From assembly GCA_024641095.1 (NCBI GenBank), contig JAHEDR010000002.1:124001-188000 (forward strand): 64,000 bases of DNA, written 5' to 3'. Positions 38,579 to 47,106 of the stretch are shown piece by piece. The notes under the pieces were generated by a model, which ran no database searches, had not been told where the DNA came from, and saw only the letters and a list, made by a program, of their open reading frames with translations. Position numbers and translations under genes: made by a program. Each line of letters begins with the position of its first letter. The stretch's first letter is position 1. This DNA comes from Rhodoluna sp. GTDB taxonomy: Bacteria; Actinomycetota; Actinomycetes; Actinomycetales; Microbacteriaceae.

Positions 38579-39298
38579 TTACTTCTTATTAGCGCGTAGT
38601 TCGCGCTTCTTGAAGTCAAGAATCGGCCAGCCCGCTTCGTTGGCGTAGTAGCGCAAGGCAACATCGGGGTTGATTGCGGTTGGGTTGCCAACCGAGGTGA
38701 GCATTGGCAAATCGTTGACGCTGTCTGAGTAGGCGAATGAACGCTTGAGGCTGATGTTGCGATCTTTGGCCAGGGCTTTGACGGCCTTACGCTTTGCCTT
38801 GCCGTGAAGTGTGTGGCCAATTAGCTTGCCGGTGAGGATTCCGTCTTTATTAACTTCAATCAGGGTGCCAAGGCCGCCGGTTAGACCCAGGCGGTGGGCA
38901 ATTACGTCGGCAATTTCTTTAGGAGTTGCGGTTACCAACCAAACTTCGCGGCCGGCAGCGATGTGCTCTTGCGCGATGCGCACCGTTTCTGGCCACAGCT
39001 TTGGGCAAATGTAGTTTTCGTAAACCTCATCGGTTAGTGCAGTTAGGTCTTCGGCGCGGTGGCCGGCAATGAGGCTTAGGGCTTTGTCACGAATGGCGTC
39101 TAGTGAATTTAGTTTTTCACCACGAGAGATGAACAGGCTTTGCTGCCAAGCCATGCGCCAAAAATCTTTGCGGTTGAAGAAACCCTTTTTGAAAGCTGCC
39201 TTGCCAAAAAGAAAGCTAGATGATCCGCGCAGGATTGTGTTGTCAACGTCAAAAAACGCTGCTTCTATCTTGCGTGGCTTCTTAGGGGTTTCTGGCAC
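38579..39298 (-). CDS. HAD-superfamily hydrolase, subfamily IB (SerB-like)
   Basis: 239-residue phosphatase-like protein with motif I FFDVDNTILRGSS at 15-27, motif II in VTATP near residue 123, a motif III lysine near GKAKRKAV and motif IV YSDSVNDLPML near residue 189. The family includes phosphoserine phosphatases and lysophosphatidate phosphatases; the substrate here is unknown. It is divergent from the glutaredoxin-like gene. Confidence 0.9.
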   Translation of the reverse strand: MPETPKKPRKIEAAFFDVDNTILRGSSSFLFGKAAFKKGFFNRKDFWRMAWQQSLFISRGEKLNSLDAIRDKALSLIAGHRAEDLTALTDEVYENYICPKLWPETVRIAQEHIAAGREVWLVTATPKEIADVIAHRLGLTGGLGTLIEVNKDGILTGKLIGHTLHGKAKRKAVKALAKDRNISLKRSFAYSDSVNDLPMLTSVGNPTAINPDVALRYYANEAGWPILDFKKRELRANKK

Positions 39299-39351
39299 CC
39301 TGCAAGTTTAGAGCGTTGAGGGGTTGGCTTGCGCTGGAATAGGCTTAAGTC

Positions 39352-39624
39352 GTGAGTATTCAACTGACGTTAATTGGCAAGCCTGGTTGCCACCTTTGCG
39401 ACGACGCCCGTGAGGCAGTTGAGCGTGTGGTTGCCGATTTTCATTCTGCTAACCCAGCCGCACAGGTTGTGGTTGAAGAGCAAAACATTCTTGATGACGA
39501 AGCTTTGCGTTTGAAGTACTCCGAAGAGATTCCGGTGATTTTGATTGACGGAAAAATGCACAACTACTGGCGCGTTGACGAAGAGCGCCTAATGCGTGCC
39601 CTTTATGCCAAGACTCGCGATTAG
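39352..39624 (+). CDS. Glutaredoxin-like protein (DUF836)
   Basis: 90-residue thioredoxin-fold protein with a CxxC active site (Cys13-His-Leu-Cys16 in KPGCHLCDDA) and the cis-Pro loop near EIPVILIDGKMHNYW. The family is found widely in Actinomycetota beside HAD phosphatases and redox regulators; its partner is unknown. It starts with GTG. A 50-codon gene follows after 16 bases. Confidence 0.88.
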   Translation: MSIQLTLIGKPGCHLCDDAREAVERVVADFHSANPAAQVVVEEQNILDDEALRLKYSEEIPVILIDGKMHNYWRVDEERLMRALYAKTRD

Positions 39625-39640
39625 TAGATAGGTTTAGGCC

Positions 39641-39793
39641 ATGCGTTGGATTTTAAAGAAGTTCTGGTTTCCGATTTTGTTGATCGTGCTCAAAATGTTG
39701 AGCAAGAAATACCCTTGGGCTGGCAAGGCCTACAACGCAATCACCAAGGTGGCTGCACCGGTGAAAACCGTCAAGGCCACCGTTAAAAAGTAA
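39641..39793 (+). CDS. Small basic membrane-associated protein, unknown
   Basis: 50 codons from ATG 39641: a hydrophobic, basic N-terminal helix (WILKKFWFPILLIVLKML) and a Lys-rich C-terminus, without cysteines. The spacing of 16 bases after the glutaredoxin-like gene and a TAGG upstream make expression plausible, but I know of no named family. Its last 11 bases overlap the convergent hydrolase gene. It could also be chance. Confidence 0.5.
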   Translation: MRWILKKFWFPILLIVLKMLSKKYPWAGKAYNAITKVAAPVKTVKATVKK

Positions 39794-40337
39794 CTTGGCT
39801 TGTGGTTTCTACTTTTGAGTAGCGGCCAGGTAGCTGGTACTGGCTGAAAGATCCGTTTTGCTCCGCAACGATATCGGCGGCAGTTAAGTTTTCAACTCCC
39901 CAAGCGCCATCAACGGTGGTGTGGGCATCGCTCACCAAGGTCACGTCGTAACCGCGCTCAATAGCCGCGTGCGAAGTGTGACGCACACAGTTGTTGGTTT
40001 CGCCGCCGGTAACTACTAGGTGTGAGATGCCGAGTTTGGCAAGCACGTCATCGAGGTTCGTGTTTTCAAATGAGCTGCGGAAATTCTTTTGAATAATCTC
40101 TTCGCCAGGCTCAGGCTTGGTTAGGTTCTGCATAAGGCCCCACGCCTCTGAACCAAGTGGCATTTCTTCATCTGAGTGCTGAACCCAAATAACCGGAGTG
40201 CTAGCGGCACGGGCATCGGCAACAAGCTTGTTAATGTTGGCAATGACTTCGTCTTTGCGCCAAGCCCAACCAAAGACCGCGTTCTGCACGTCAATAACCA
40301 TCAATGCAGTTTTGTTGCGACCTTCAAACTTGCTCAT
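39783..40337 (-). CDS. Isochorismatase-like cysteine hydrolase
   Basis: 184-residue soluble hydrolase with the triad Asp16 in MVIDVQNAVF, Lys in QKNFRSSF and Cys in GGETNNCVRHT, and the cis-peptide before it (VVTGGETNN). Such enzymes act on amides or ureas (for example nicotinamidase-like); the substrate is unknown. True isochorismatase activity is not implied, although menaquinone genes are nearby. It is 17 bases downstream of aspS on the same strand. Confidence 0.9.
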   Translation of the reverse strand: MSKFEGRNKTALMVIDVQNAVFGWAWRKDEVIANINKLVADARAASTPVIWVQHSDEEMPLGSEAWGLMQNLTKPEPGEEIIQKNFRSSFENTNLDDVLAKLGISHLVVTGGETNNCVRHTSHAAIERGYDVTLVSDAHTTVDGAWGVENLTAADIVAEQNGSFSQYQLPGRYSKVETTSQVTF

Positions 40338-40354
40338 GCTAGGGCTATCGGTGT

Positions 40355-41680
40355 TTACGGCTCTAGGCGGTTTGGACCACGGAACAAGAAACCAACTTCG
40401 CGAATGTTTGGCTGGTGCAATAGCAACATCAAAACGCGAAGCAAGCCCATGCCGAACCCGCCGTGTGATGGAGCGCCGTACTTGAAGAAGTCAAGGTAGG
40501 TCTGCAAGCCCTCTGGCTCAAGACCCTTTTGCTTAACCTGCTCAATCAAAACATCTAGGCGGTGTTCACGCTGAGCACCAGTGGTGATCTCGGTGCCGCG
40601 CCAAATTAGGTCGTAGCTGTTGGTTAGTGCTGGGTTGTCTGCGTGACGCATGTGATAGAACGGGCGAACGGTTGCAGGGTAGTCAGTTACAAAAACAAAT
40701 TCGTGACCGTGAGTTTCCTCGGCCCACGCTGCAATTTGACGCTCGCCCTCTGGGTCAAGGTCGCCGCCGCGCTCAACGGTGTGACCACGCTGCTTAATGA
40801 TCTCGATTGCCTCAAGCAGTGGCACGCGAGGGAAAGGAATAGAAGGCACAACTACATCAATGTCAAAGTGCTTCTTGATTTCTTCGCCGTGCTTTTCTTT
40901 AACCGCACTGATTGCGCGGTGAAGCAGCTGCTCTTGAATCTGCATCACGTCTTCGTGCGAGTCAATCCACGAAACTTCAATATCCACCGACACGAACTCG
41001 GTTGCGTGACGTGAAGTGAAAGAAGGGTCGGCACGGAATACCGGACCAATTTCAAAAATCTTGCCAAGACCAGACATCATTGCCATCTGCTTATAGAACT
41101 GAGGTGACTGAGCAAGGTAAGCGTGAGTCTCAAAGTACTCAAGCTTGAAAAGCTCGGCGTTTGATTCAGAAGCAGAAGCCATCAACTTAGGTGAGTGAAT
41201 CTCAACAAAGTCGTTCTCAGCCCAGTACTGGCGCCAGGTGTGCTCAATGGTGCTCTGAATGCGGAAAACCAGGTTCATCTCTGGGCGGCGAAGGTCTAGG
41301 AATCTCCAGTCCATGCGCTTGTCAATAGAGGTGTCGTCGGCTATCGGTGTTTCAGGGTCAGCCATCGTCACGATTTCTACATCGTCTAGCTGAATCTCAA
41401 GGCCGCCAAGCTTTACGCGCTCGTCGTGCACCAAACGACCGGTGATCCAAACGAATGAACCGTTGGTCAGGGTCGAAACCTTTGCTGCCAGTGCGTCGTC
41501 TTCTACCGGCTGGTCGTCCTTTACAGGGCGAGGGTAGGTGACCTGAACATCGCCAGACTCGTCGCGAACGATGATGAACTGAATGCGCTTCTGATCACGA
41601 AGCTTTTCTACCCATCCACCAACGGTAACTGGGCCATCAGGCAGGGCGGCAAGGTCTTTTACTAGGGCACGGGCTCTCAT
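40355..41680 (-). CDS. aspS: Aspartyl-tRNA synthetase, archaeal type (Asp-tRNA(Asn) forming)
   Basis: Charges tRNA-Asp, and by family probably tRNA-Asn too. The 441-residue protein has an N-terminal OB-fold and a class II core (motif 2 near GPVFRADPSFTSRHATEF; motif 3 GGFGMGLLRVLMLLL near the end). It lacks the roughly 100-residue insertion of the usual bacterial AspRS, so it belongs to the archaeal/eukaryotic branch. Non-discriminating members need GatCAB to turn Asp-tRNA(Asn) into Asn-tRNA(Asn). The ATG at 41680 is used; a TTG three codons upstream is possible. Confidence 0.93.
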   Translation of the reverse strand: MRARALVKDLAALPDGPVTVGGWVEKLRDQKRIQFIIVRDESGDVQVTYPRPVKDDQPVEDDALAAKVSTLTNGSFVWITGRLVHDERVKLGGLEIQLDDVEIVTMADPETPIADDTSIDKRMDWRFLDLRRPEMNLVFRIQSTIEHTWRQYWAENDFVEIHSPKLMASASESNAELFKLEYFETHAYLAQSPQFYKQMAMMSGLGKIFEIGPVFRADPSFTSRHATEFVSVDIEVSWIDSHEDVMQIQEQLLHRAISAVKEKHGEEIKKHFDIDVVVPSIPFPRVPLLEAIEIIKQRGHTVERGGDLDPEGERQIAAWAEETHGHEFVFVTDYPATVRPFYHMRHADNPALTNSYDLIWRGTEITTGAQREHRLDVLIEQVKQKGLEPEGLQTYLDFFKYGAPSHGGFGMGLLRVLMLLLHQPNIREVGFLFRGPNRLEP

Positions 41681-41715
41681 AAGGCACAAGTTTAGCCGAG
41701 GGTAGACTTGACCCC

Positions 41716-42327
41716 ATGCCCGCCAAACGCATTCACCTCATTCGCCACGGCGAAGTGCACAATCCAGGTGCAGTTATTTATGGCCGCTTGCCACATTTTC
41801 ACCTGAGTGACCGCGGGCACAAGATGGCGGCTGCTGCGGCTGAGGAGCTAAAAGCTCAAAAGCGCCCGATAAGCATGATTTTTGCGAGCCCACTACTTAG
41901 AACTCGCGAATCTGCGGAGCCGGTTGAAAAGGCATTTGGCGTTGATGCCAAGACCGATGAACGCTTGATTGAGCCATGGAACAAATTTGAGGGTCGCAAA
42001 CTTGGCGGCGCGCACATCATTGCTAGACCACACCTTTATTACCACTTGCGTAACCCACAGCGTCCAAGCTGGGGCGAACCATTTGAGCAAATTGCCGACC
42101 GCATGCTTGAGTCAATGGATCACGCTTGGAACTCGGTGCCAGATGGCGATGTTGTTTTGGTGACCCACCAGTTGCCAATTGAAATGGTGCACCGCAAGAT
42201 CAGCGGTAAGAAGTTGCCTCACAACCCTCGCAAGCGCCGCACCGCTCTTTCAAGCGTTACCTCTTTTGAACGCAAGGGCAATGAGTGGGTAGAAGTTGAT
42301 TACAAAGACCCGGGTGCAGCGGTTTGA
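41716..42327 (+). CDS. Histidine phosphatase family protein
   Basis: 203-residue phosphatase of the phosphoglycerate-mutase-like group, with the catalytic HLIRHGEVHNP at 7-17, a second arginine in SPLLRTRESA and the second histidine in VTHQLPIEM. The substrate is unknown. It starts the plus-strand cytochrome c maturation run and overlaps the next gene by 4 bases (TTGA), an association common in Actinomycetota. Confidence 0.9.
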   Translation: MPAKRIHLIRHGEVHNPGAVIYGRLPHFHLSDRGHKMAAAAAEELKAQKRPISMIFASPLLRTRESAEPVEKAFGVDAKTDERLIEPWNKFEGRKLGGAHIIARPHLYYHLRNPQRPSWGEPFEQIADRMLESMDHAWNSVPDGDVVLVTHQLPIEMVHRKISGKKLPHNPRKRRTALSSVTSFERKGNEWVEVDYKDPGAAV

Positions 42328-42923
42328 AGTTTAGATATCGCACCATTGCGCTTATTGCATTAATTGCACTGATTGGTTTGCTTAGCGTTACGCTTTCTGG
42401 TTGCGCCGCGAATGATCCGTTGGCTAACCAGTACAAAGCTGGCGACAACAAGAACTACATTGCCGGCGATGGTTCGGTTACTGAATTTGCAGCGGCAAAC
42501 CGCGGCGAGGCAGTTGAGTGGGCGGGCAATACAGTCACCGGTGATGTGATCACGAGTGCAGATCTTGCGGGTGTAGTTACCGTGATGAATTTTTGGTACG
42601 CGGGTTGCGCACCGTGCCGCGCGGAGGCACCAGACCTAGTTGCGCTTCAGGCGGCCAATAAAGATGTGCAGTTCATTGGTGTGAACGTGCGCGACAGCGC
42701 TGAGACCGCAAATGCATTTGAGCGAAACTTTAAAATCACCTGGCCATCAATCGTTGATGCAAACAGCGGCAGTGTTCTTTTGGCATTCACCGGAATCGTT
42801 ACTCCGCAGGCCGTGCCAACCACAATCGTGATTGGCAAAGACGGCAAAGTTACCGCGCGCGTTTTAGGACGCATTGATAAATCAATTTTGTCTGCACTGA
42901 TTAAGTCGGCTGTAAAGGAATAG
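42324..42923 (+). CDS. TlpA/ResA-like thiol-disulfide lipoprotein
   Basis: 199-residue membrane-anchored thioredoxin that keeps apocytochrome c cysteines reduced for heme attachment. A lipobox LSVTLSGC places the lipid on Cys27. The thioredoxin fold has the active site Cys95-Ala-Pro-Cys98 in NFWYAGCAPCRAEAPD. It starts with TTG inside the stop of the phosphatase gene and is followed by ccdA after two bases, its electron source. Confidence 0.92.
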   Translation: MKFRYRTIALIALIALIGLLSVTLSGCAANDPLANQYKAGDNKNYIAGDGSVTEFAAANRGEAVEWAGNTVTGDVITSADLAGVVTVMNFWYAGCAPCRAEAPDLVALQAANKDVQFIGVNVRDSAETANAFERNFKITWPSIVDANSGSVLLAFTGIVTPQAVPTTIVIGKDGKVTARVLGRIDKSILSALIKSAVKE

Positions 42924-42925
42924 CA

Positions 42926-43669
42926 GTGAACCCCGGCGACATCATTCTTAATGGCTCATTGCTTGCGGCAATGCCAATGGCACTGCTTGCCGGATTGATT
43001 TCGTTCTTGAGTCCATGTGTTTTGCCTTTGGTGCCCGGATACGTAGGTTTTGTATCGGGTATGAGTGGCACAGGTGAAGCTGCATCTCGCAAGCGCACAT
43101 TGATTGGCGCGATTTTGTTTGTGCTTGGTTTTTCTTTGGTATTTGTTTCGTTTGGTGCCGCCTTCGGTGGGCTAGGTGCCGTGGTTTATGCAAACGGTTT
43201 GCAGTGGGTTCAGCGAGTGCTTGGGCTTTTTGTTTTTGCGCTTGGCTTTGTGATGCTGGGCCAGTTTGGTTTTATGCAGCGCACAATCAAGCTGCAGGTT
43301 TCAAGCAAGCTTGGCTTGGTGGGCGCACCGCTGCTGGGCGTTGCCTTTGGGCTTGGTTGGACCCCTTGCATTGGGCCAACTTTGGCGGCCGTGCTTTCAC
43401 TGGCCTCTAACAGCGGTGACCCAGCAAAGGGTGCACTGCTGGCCTTTATTTACGCTCTTGGTATTGGGCTTCCATTCATTGCGATTGCCGCTGGTTTTGG
43501 CTGGGCAACGAAATCGGTTGGTTTTGTAAAGCGCCACATTCGTAAATTCAACATTGCTGGCGGCGTGCTTTTGATGGTGCTTGGTTTGCTTTTGGTTTCA
43601 GGAATCTGGAACACATTTGCGGCGTGGTTGCAGTTGGAGGTGTTTGGTTATTTCCAGCTCGCGATTTGA
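42926..43669 (+). CDS. ccdA: Cytochrome c biogenesis protein CcdA
   Basis: 247-residue membrane protein with six segments that carries electrons from cytosolic thioredoxin to the outside thiol lipoprotein. Its redox cysteines are in SFLSPCVLPLVPGYVGF (helix 1) and GWTPCIGPTL (helix 4). It starts with GTG or ATG region at 42926 right after the lipoprotein stop, and its 3' end overlaps the start region of resB. Confidence 0.94.
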   Translation: MNPGDIILNGSLLAAMPMALLAGLISFLSPCVLPLVPGYVGFVSGMSGTGEAASRKRTLIGAILFVLGFSLVFVSFGAAFGGLGAVVYANGLQWVQRVLGLFVFALGFVMLGQFGFMQRTIKLQVSSKLGLVGAPLLGVAFGLGWTPCIGPTLAAVLSLASNSGDPAKGALLAFIYALGIGLPFIAIAAGFGWATKSVGFVKRHIRKFNIAGGVLLMVLGLLLVSGIWNTFAAWLQLEVFGYFQLAI

Positions 43670-45188
43670 TGGTGACATTGCCACCCCAGAACTAAGCCTT
43701 GCCGGTTGGTCTAGGTGGATCTGGCGTCAACTGACTTCTATGCGCACCGCGCTTTTGCTTTTGCTTTTGTTGGCAATTGCTGCAGTGCCGGGTTCTGTGT
43801 TCCCTCAGCGGTCTGCCGACCCAAATGGCGTTACAACTTATTTTGATAACAACCCGCAGTTGGCTCCGGTGCTTGATGCTATGCAACTGTTTGATGTTTA
43901 TACCTCTGCGTGGTTCTCGGCAATTTACATTTTGCTTTTCATCTCGCTAATTGGTTGCGTTGTTCCACGCACCGGTGTGCACTATCGCGCGCTGCTTACT
44001 CCGCCACCGGCAGCGCCAAAATTATTTGCTCGCATGCCGGCATCGCTTTCGGTTAAGTTTGCAAAAAACACCGATGTCCCCGAGCGCGCAGAAAAGTTAC
44101 TGCGCAAGATGGGTTACCGAGTTGTGCGCAACGGCAAGGCAGTATCTGCAGAGCGTGGTTACCTTCGTGAAACCGGAAACCTGGTTTTTCACTTTTCGCT
44201 GATTGGTGTTTTGTTTGCAGTTGGAGTTGGCGGCGGTTTAAGTTTTAGCGGTCAGCGCGTTTTGGTTGAAGGCGAAACCTTTGTAAATAACTTGGCCTCA
44301 TACGATTCATTTGCACCGGGCACTTTCTTTCACGAGAACATGCTTGTGCCGTTCAGTATGAATCTAAAAAAGTTTGAAGTTGATTTTGATTTGAAGAATC
44401 AAACCAACGTTGGCACCCCTCTTGATTTTCGTGCTTATGTTTCAAGTCAGCTGACCCCAACTTCAAAACCGGTTGACAGTTTGATTCGCGTTAATGAGCC
44501 GCTTGAGATGCCGGGCGCAAACATTTACCTAACCGGTAACGGCTACGCACCGCACATCACCATTCGCGATAAAGAAGGCAACGTGATATTTGCCGGCGCC
44601 AACGCGTTCTTGCCACAGTCAACTACTTACACATCGCTGGGTGTAATCAAGGTGCCGGATACCGCACGACAGTTTGGAATCATCGCGTTCTTCTACCCAA
44701 CCGTTGACACGCTAAGTACCGGTGCGCTGACCTCTATTTACCCGGCACCAATTGACCCGCTGCTCACCATGAACGTTTACGAAGGTGACCTAGGTCTTGA
44801 TGGCGGAGTGCCAAAGAACGTTTACGCGTTGGATACCTCAAACATGAAGCAGATTGCCGGTGGCAAGAGTGGAGTCAAGGGACTTCGCCTAACCCTTGGT
44901 GAGACCGTGGAACTGCCTAACGGCCTTGGCACCGTAACCTTTGACGACATTCGCCGTTTTGCATCACTTGATGTGAGCTACAACCCAGGCGGTATTTGGG
45001 TGCTGGCATTTGCCCTACTGGCGCTGGCCGGTGTGACTACATCACTCTTGGTACCGCGCAGACGAGTTTGGGTGCGCCAAACCACAGATGGTTTTGAGGT
45101 GGCGGCTTTGGCCCGCGGAGATGACCCCATACTTGAAAAGGTAGTTACTGAAATTGCTGCAGAACTAAAGAAGAAGGAGAAAAAGTAG
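43644..45188 (+). CDS. resB: Cytochrome c biogenesis protein ResB
   Basis: Part of the System II heme-ligation complex with CcsB/ResC. About 514 residues: segments near the N-terminus (LTSMRTALLLLLLLAIAAV and FSAIYILLFISLIGCVV), a third near 190, a large outside domain and a final segment near 460. The start is unclear: no ATG or GTG is in frame near the family N-terminus. TTG 43644 with GGAGG just upstream is my choice, overlapping ccdA by 26 bases; ATG 43740 would cut off conserved residues. ccsB follows after two bases. Confidence 0.88.
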   Translation: MVISSSRFDGDIATPELSLAGWSRWIWRQLTSMRTALLLLLLLAIAAVPGSVFPQRSADPNGVTTYFDNNPQLAPVLDAMQLFDVYTSAWFSAIYILLFISLIGCVVPRTGVHYRALLTPPPAAPKLFARMPASLSVKFAKNTDVPERAEKLLRKMGYRVVRNGKAVSAERGYLRETGNLVFHFSLIGVLFAVGVGGGLSFSGQRVLVEGETFVNNLASYDSFAPGTFFHENMLVPFSMNLKKFEVDFDLKNQTNVGTPLDFRAYVSSQLTPTSKPVDSLIRVNEPLEMPGANIYLTGNGYAPHITIRDKEGNVIFAGANAFLPQSTTYTSLGVIKVPDTARQFGIIAFFYPTVDTLSTGALTSIYPAPIDPLLTMNVYEGDLGLDGGVPKNVYALDTSNMKQIAGGKSGVKGLRLTLGETVELPNGLGTVTFDDIRRFASLDVSYNPGGIWVLAFALLALAGVTTSLLVPRRRVWVRQTTDGFEVAALARGDDPILEKVVTEIAAELKKKEKK

Positions 45189-45190
45189 AC

Positions 45191-46102
45191 ATGGGCATTG
45201 CACTAAACGAAGGCCTTTCACAGATCTCGCTCATCTTTATTTACGCAGCCATGGCCGTTTACACAGCGGCATTCCTAACCTTTGCCAACCACCTTTCACG
45301 CCTGGCTTCCGAAAAGAAGAAGATTCGCGGTGAGGCCACCAAGATTGAGCGCATCGCGATTATCTTGATGATCATTGCCTCCTTGCTTCACGGTGTTGGT
45401 GTTCTGCTTCGCGGTATTGCAGCTAGCCGAGTGCCTTGGGCAAACATGTACGAGTTCTCAATCACCGGTTCATTCGTGGTGGTTGCAATTTTCTTGTTTG
45501 CGTTGGCAATCAAAGACATTCGCCTGATTGCAACATTTGTTTCTGGCTTCACACTCTTGATTCTTGGCTCGGCAACTGCAATCTTCTACGTTGAAGTGAA
45601 GTCGCTGATGCCAGCGCTGCAGAGCTACTGGTTGGTCATTCACGTGACCGTTGCCATTTTGGCAACCGCATTCTTTAACATTGCCGCTGCGCTTTCGATT
45701 GCCTACATCTTGAAGACCGCAGCTTGGGTTGAGAAGTCAAAGCTTAAGTTGGTTGGCACCATGAAGCGCATCTTGGCTATGTTCCCAGCAGTCGACAAGA
45801 TTGAAAAACTTGCTTACCGCTTTAACATCATCGGGTTCATTCTTTGGAGCTTCACCCTGATTGCGGGCGCGATTTGGGCAGAGCGTGCTTGGCACCGTTA
45901 CTGGGGCTGGGACACCAAAGAAGTTTGGACTTTTATTATTTGGACAATCTATGCGGGCTACCTGCACGCAAACGCAACACGCGGTTGGACCGGAAAGCGT
46001 TCGGCATGGCTTGCGCTGGTTGGCTTCGTTGCAATTTTGTTTAACTTCACCGTGGTAAACCTTTTCTTCAAGGGTCTACACGTTTACAGCGGCCTAAAGT
46101 AA
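45191..46102 (+). CDS. ccsB: Cytochrome c biogenesis protein CcsB (CcsA/ResC family)
   Basis: 303-residue membrane protein with about eight segments that exports heme and joins it to apocytochrome c with ResB. The tryptophan-rich signature is seen in WGWDTKEVWTFIIW near residue 236, with flanking histidines (HRYW, LHAN). It starts with ATG 2 bases after resB, with GGAGAAAA upstream. Its last 9 bases overlap the convergent menC. Confidence 0.94.
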   Translation: MGIALNEGLSQISLIFIYAAMAVYTAAFLTFANHLSRLASEKKKIRGEATKIERIAIILMIIASLLHGVGVLLRGIAASRVPWANMYEFSITGSFVVVAIFLFALAIKDIRLIATFVSGFTLLILGSATAIFYVEVKSLMPALQSYWLVIHVTVAILATAFFNIAAALSIAYILKTAAWVEKSKLKLVGTMKRILAMFPAVDKIEKLAYRFNIIGFILWSFTLIAGAIWAERAWHRYWGWDTKEVWTFIIWTIYAGYLHANATRGWTGKRSAWLALVGFVAILFNFTVVNLFFKGLHVYSGLK

Positions 46103-47089
46103 TTTATAAGTTTCGCTAAGGCGCTCTATCCACCAGTCGGTTCGGTGGTCCTCGGCTTTAAAAGTTTGAAGCTTCTCTTCATCAACTGCAACTCGGCGCA
46201 CATCAATGAAACCGTCAACCGGTGCAAGTGGTTCGCGAGTAACATCGCCGGCCAAAAGCGCCGCGGTGCCAAGACCACAATCAAATTGCAACTCAGGAAG
46301 TGCGGCCGCCAGGTGTGCACCCATAGACAAACCAACCGCAGAATCTATTGCGCTTGAAATAACAACCGGCAAACCTGCACCGCGCGCGATCTCAAGTGAT
46401 TTGCTAATGCCACCGAGTGGTGCAGCTTTCAAAACCAAAATGTCTGCGGCCTGTGCCTGAGCAACCGCAAAAGGGTCGCTCACTTTGCGCACCGATTCAT
46501 CGGCGGCAATCTTTACTGGAATTCGCTCGGTGGCTAATTTAATTCTTAGCTCTGCCATCTCGCCAATGGTGGCTACCGGTTGCTCTAGGTATTCAAGTTG
46601 AATGCCCTGCTTAAACAGTGCGCGCGTAAAACTAAGTGCCAAATCAACTGTCCATTTGCCATTGGCATCTAGGCGCAGTTTTGCATCGGGGTAGGCAGCT
46701 CGTACGGCCATGATGCGGTCTACGTCGTCACCCAACTTTTGGCCGCCTTCGGCGACTTTGATTTTGACGGTGCTAAAAGTGCCAAAGCGGCCAAGAACCT
46801 TGGCAACCTGATCTGGTGCCACGGCAGGCAGGGTGGCATTCACCGGAATGCGGTTTCGGTGCAGGGTCGGCAGGGTGCCGTGTGAAAACTCAATGGCGGC
46901 GGCAAGCCAAGCGGCAGCCTCCTCGTGCGGGTACTCAATAAAGGGAGCCCACTCGGCCCAGCCGTTAGGGCCTTGGAACAAGAGCACCTCGCGGTCAGTT
47001 AGCCCACGAAACTTGGTGCGCAGGGGAAGCGAAACCACCCGGGCGCTATTGATTAGCTCGGCTAGCGGCGGAATAGTGGTTTGGCTCAC
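46094..47089 (-). CDS. menC: o-Succinylbenzoate synthase
   Basis: Dehydrates SHCHC to o-succinylbenzoate in menaquinone synthesis. The 331-residue enolase-superfamily protein has the catalytic lysine region VKIKVAEGGQ, RLDANGKW, the metal ligands in LEQP and AADESV, and VLKAAPLGGI with the second lysine. It is the only men gene here besides menF on the minus strand and is divergent from menB, 17 bases apart, so both promoters must lie in very little sequence. Confidence 0.92.
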   Translation of the reverse strand: MSQTTIPPLAELINSARVVSLPLRTKFRGLTDREVLLFQGPNGWAEWAPFIEYPHEEAAAWLAAAIEFSHGTLPTLHRNRIPVNATLPAVAPDQVAKVLGRFGTFSTVKIKVAEGGQKLGDDVDRIMAVRAAYPDAKLRLDANGKWTVDLALSFTRALFKQGIQLEYLEQPVATIGEMAELRIKLATERIPVKIAADESVRKVSDPFAVAQAQAADILVLKAAPLGGISKSLEIARGAGLPVVISSAIDSAVGLSMGAHLAAALPELQFDCGLGTAALLAGDVTREPLAPVDGFIDVRRVAVDEEKLQTFKAEDHRTDWWIERLSETYKLL

Positions 47090-47106
47090 GTTGTTAGTCT
47101 AGATTC

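Noticed and set aside
39783-40337. Isochorismatase feeding a siderophore or linked to menaquinone synthesis
   Set aside because: The superfamily is broad, no siderophore genes are present, and menaquinone synthesis does not need isochorismate hydrolysis.
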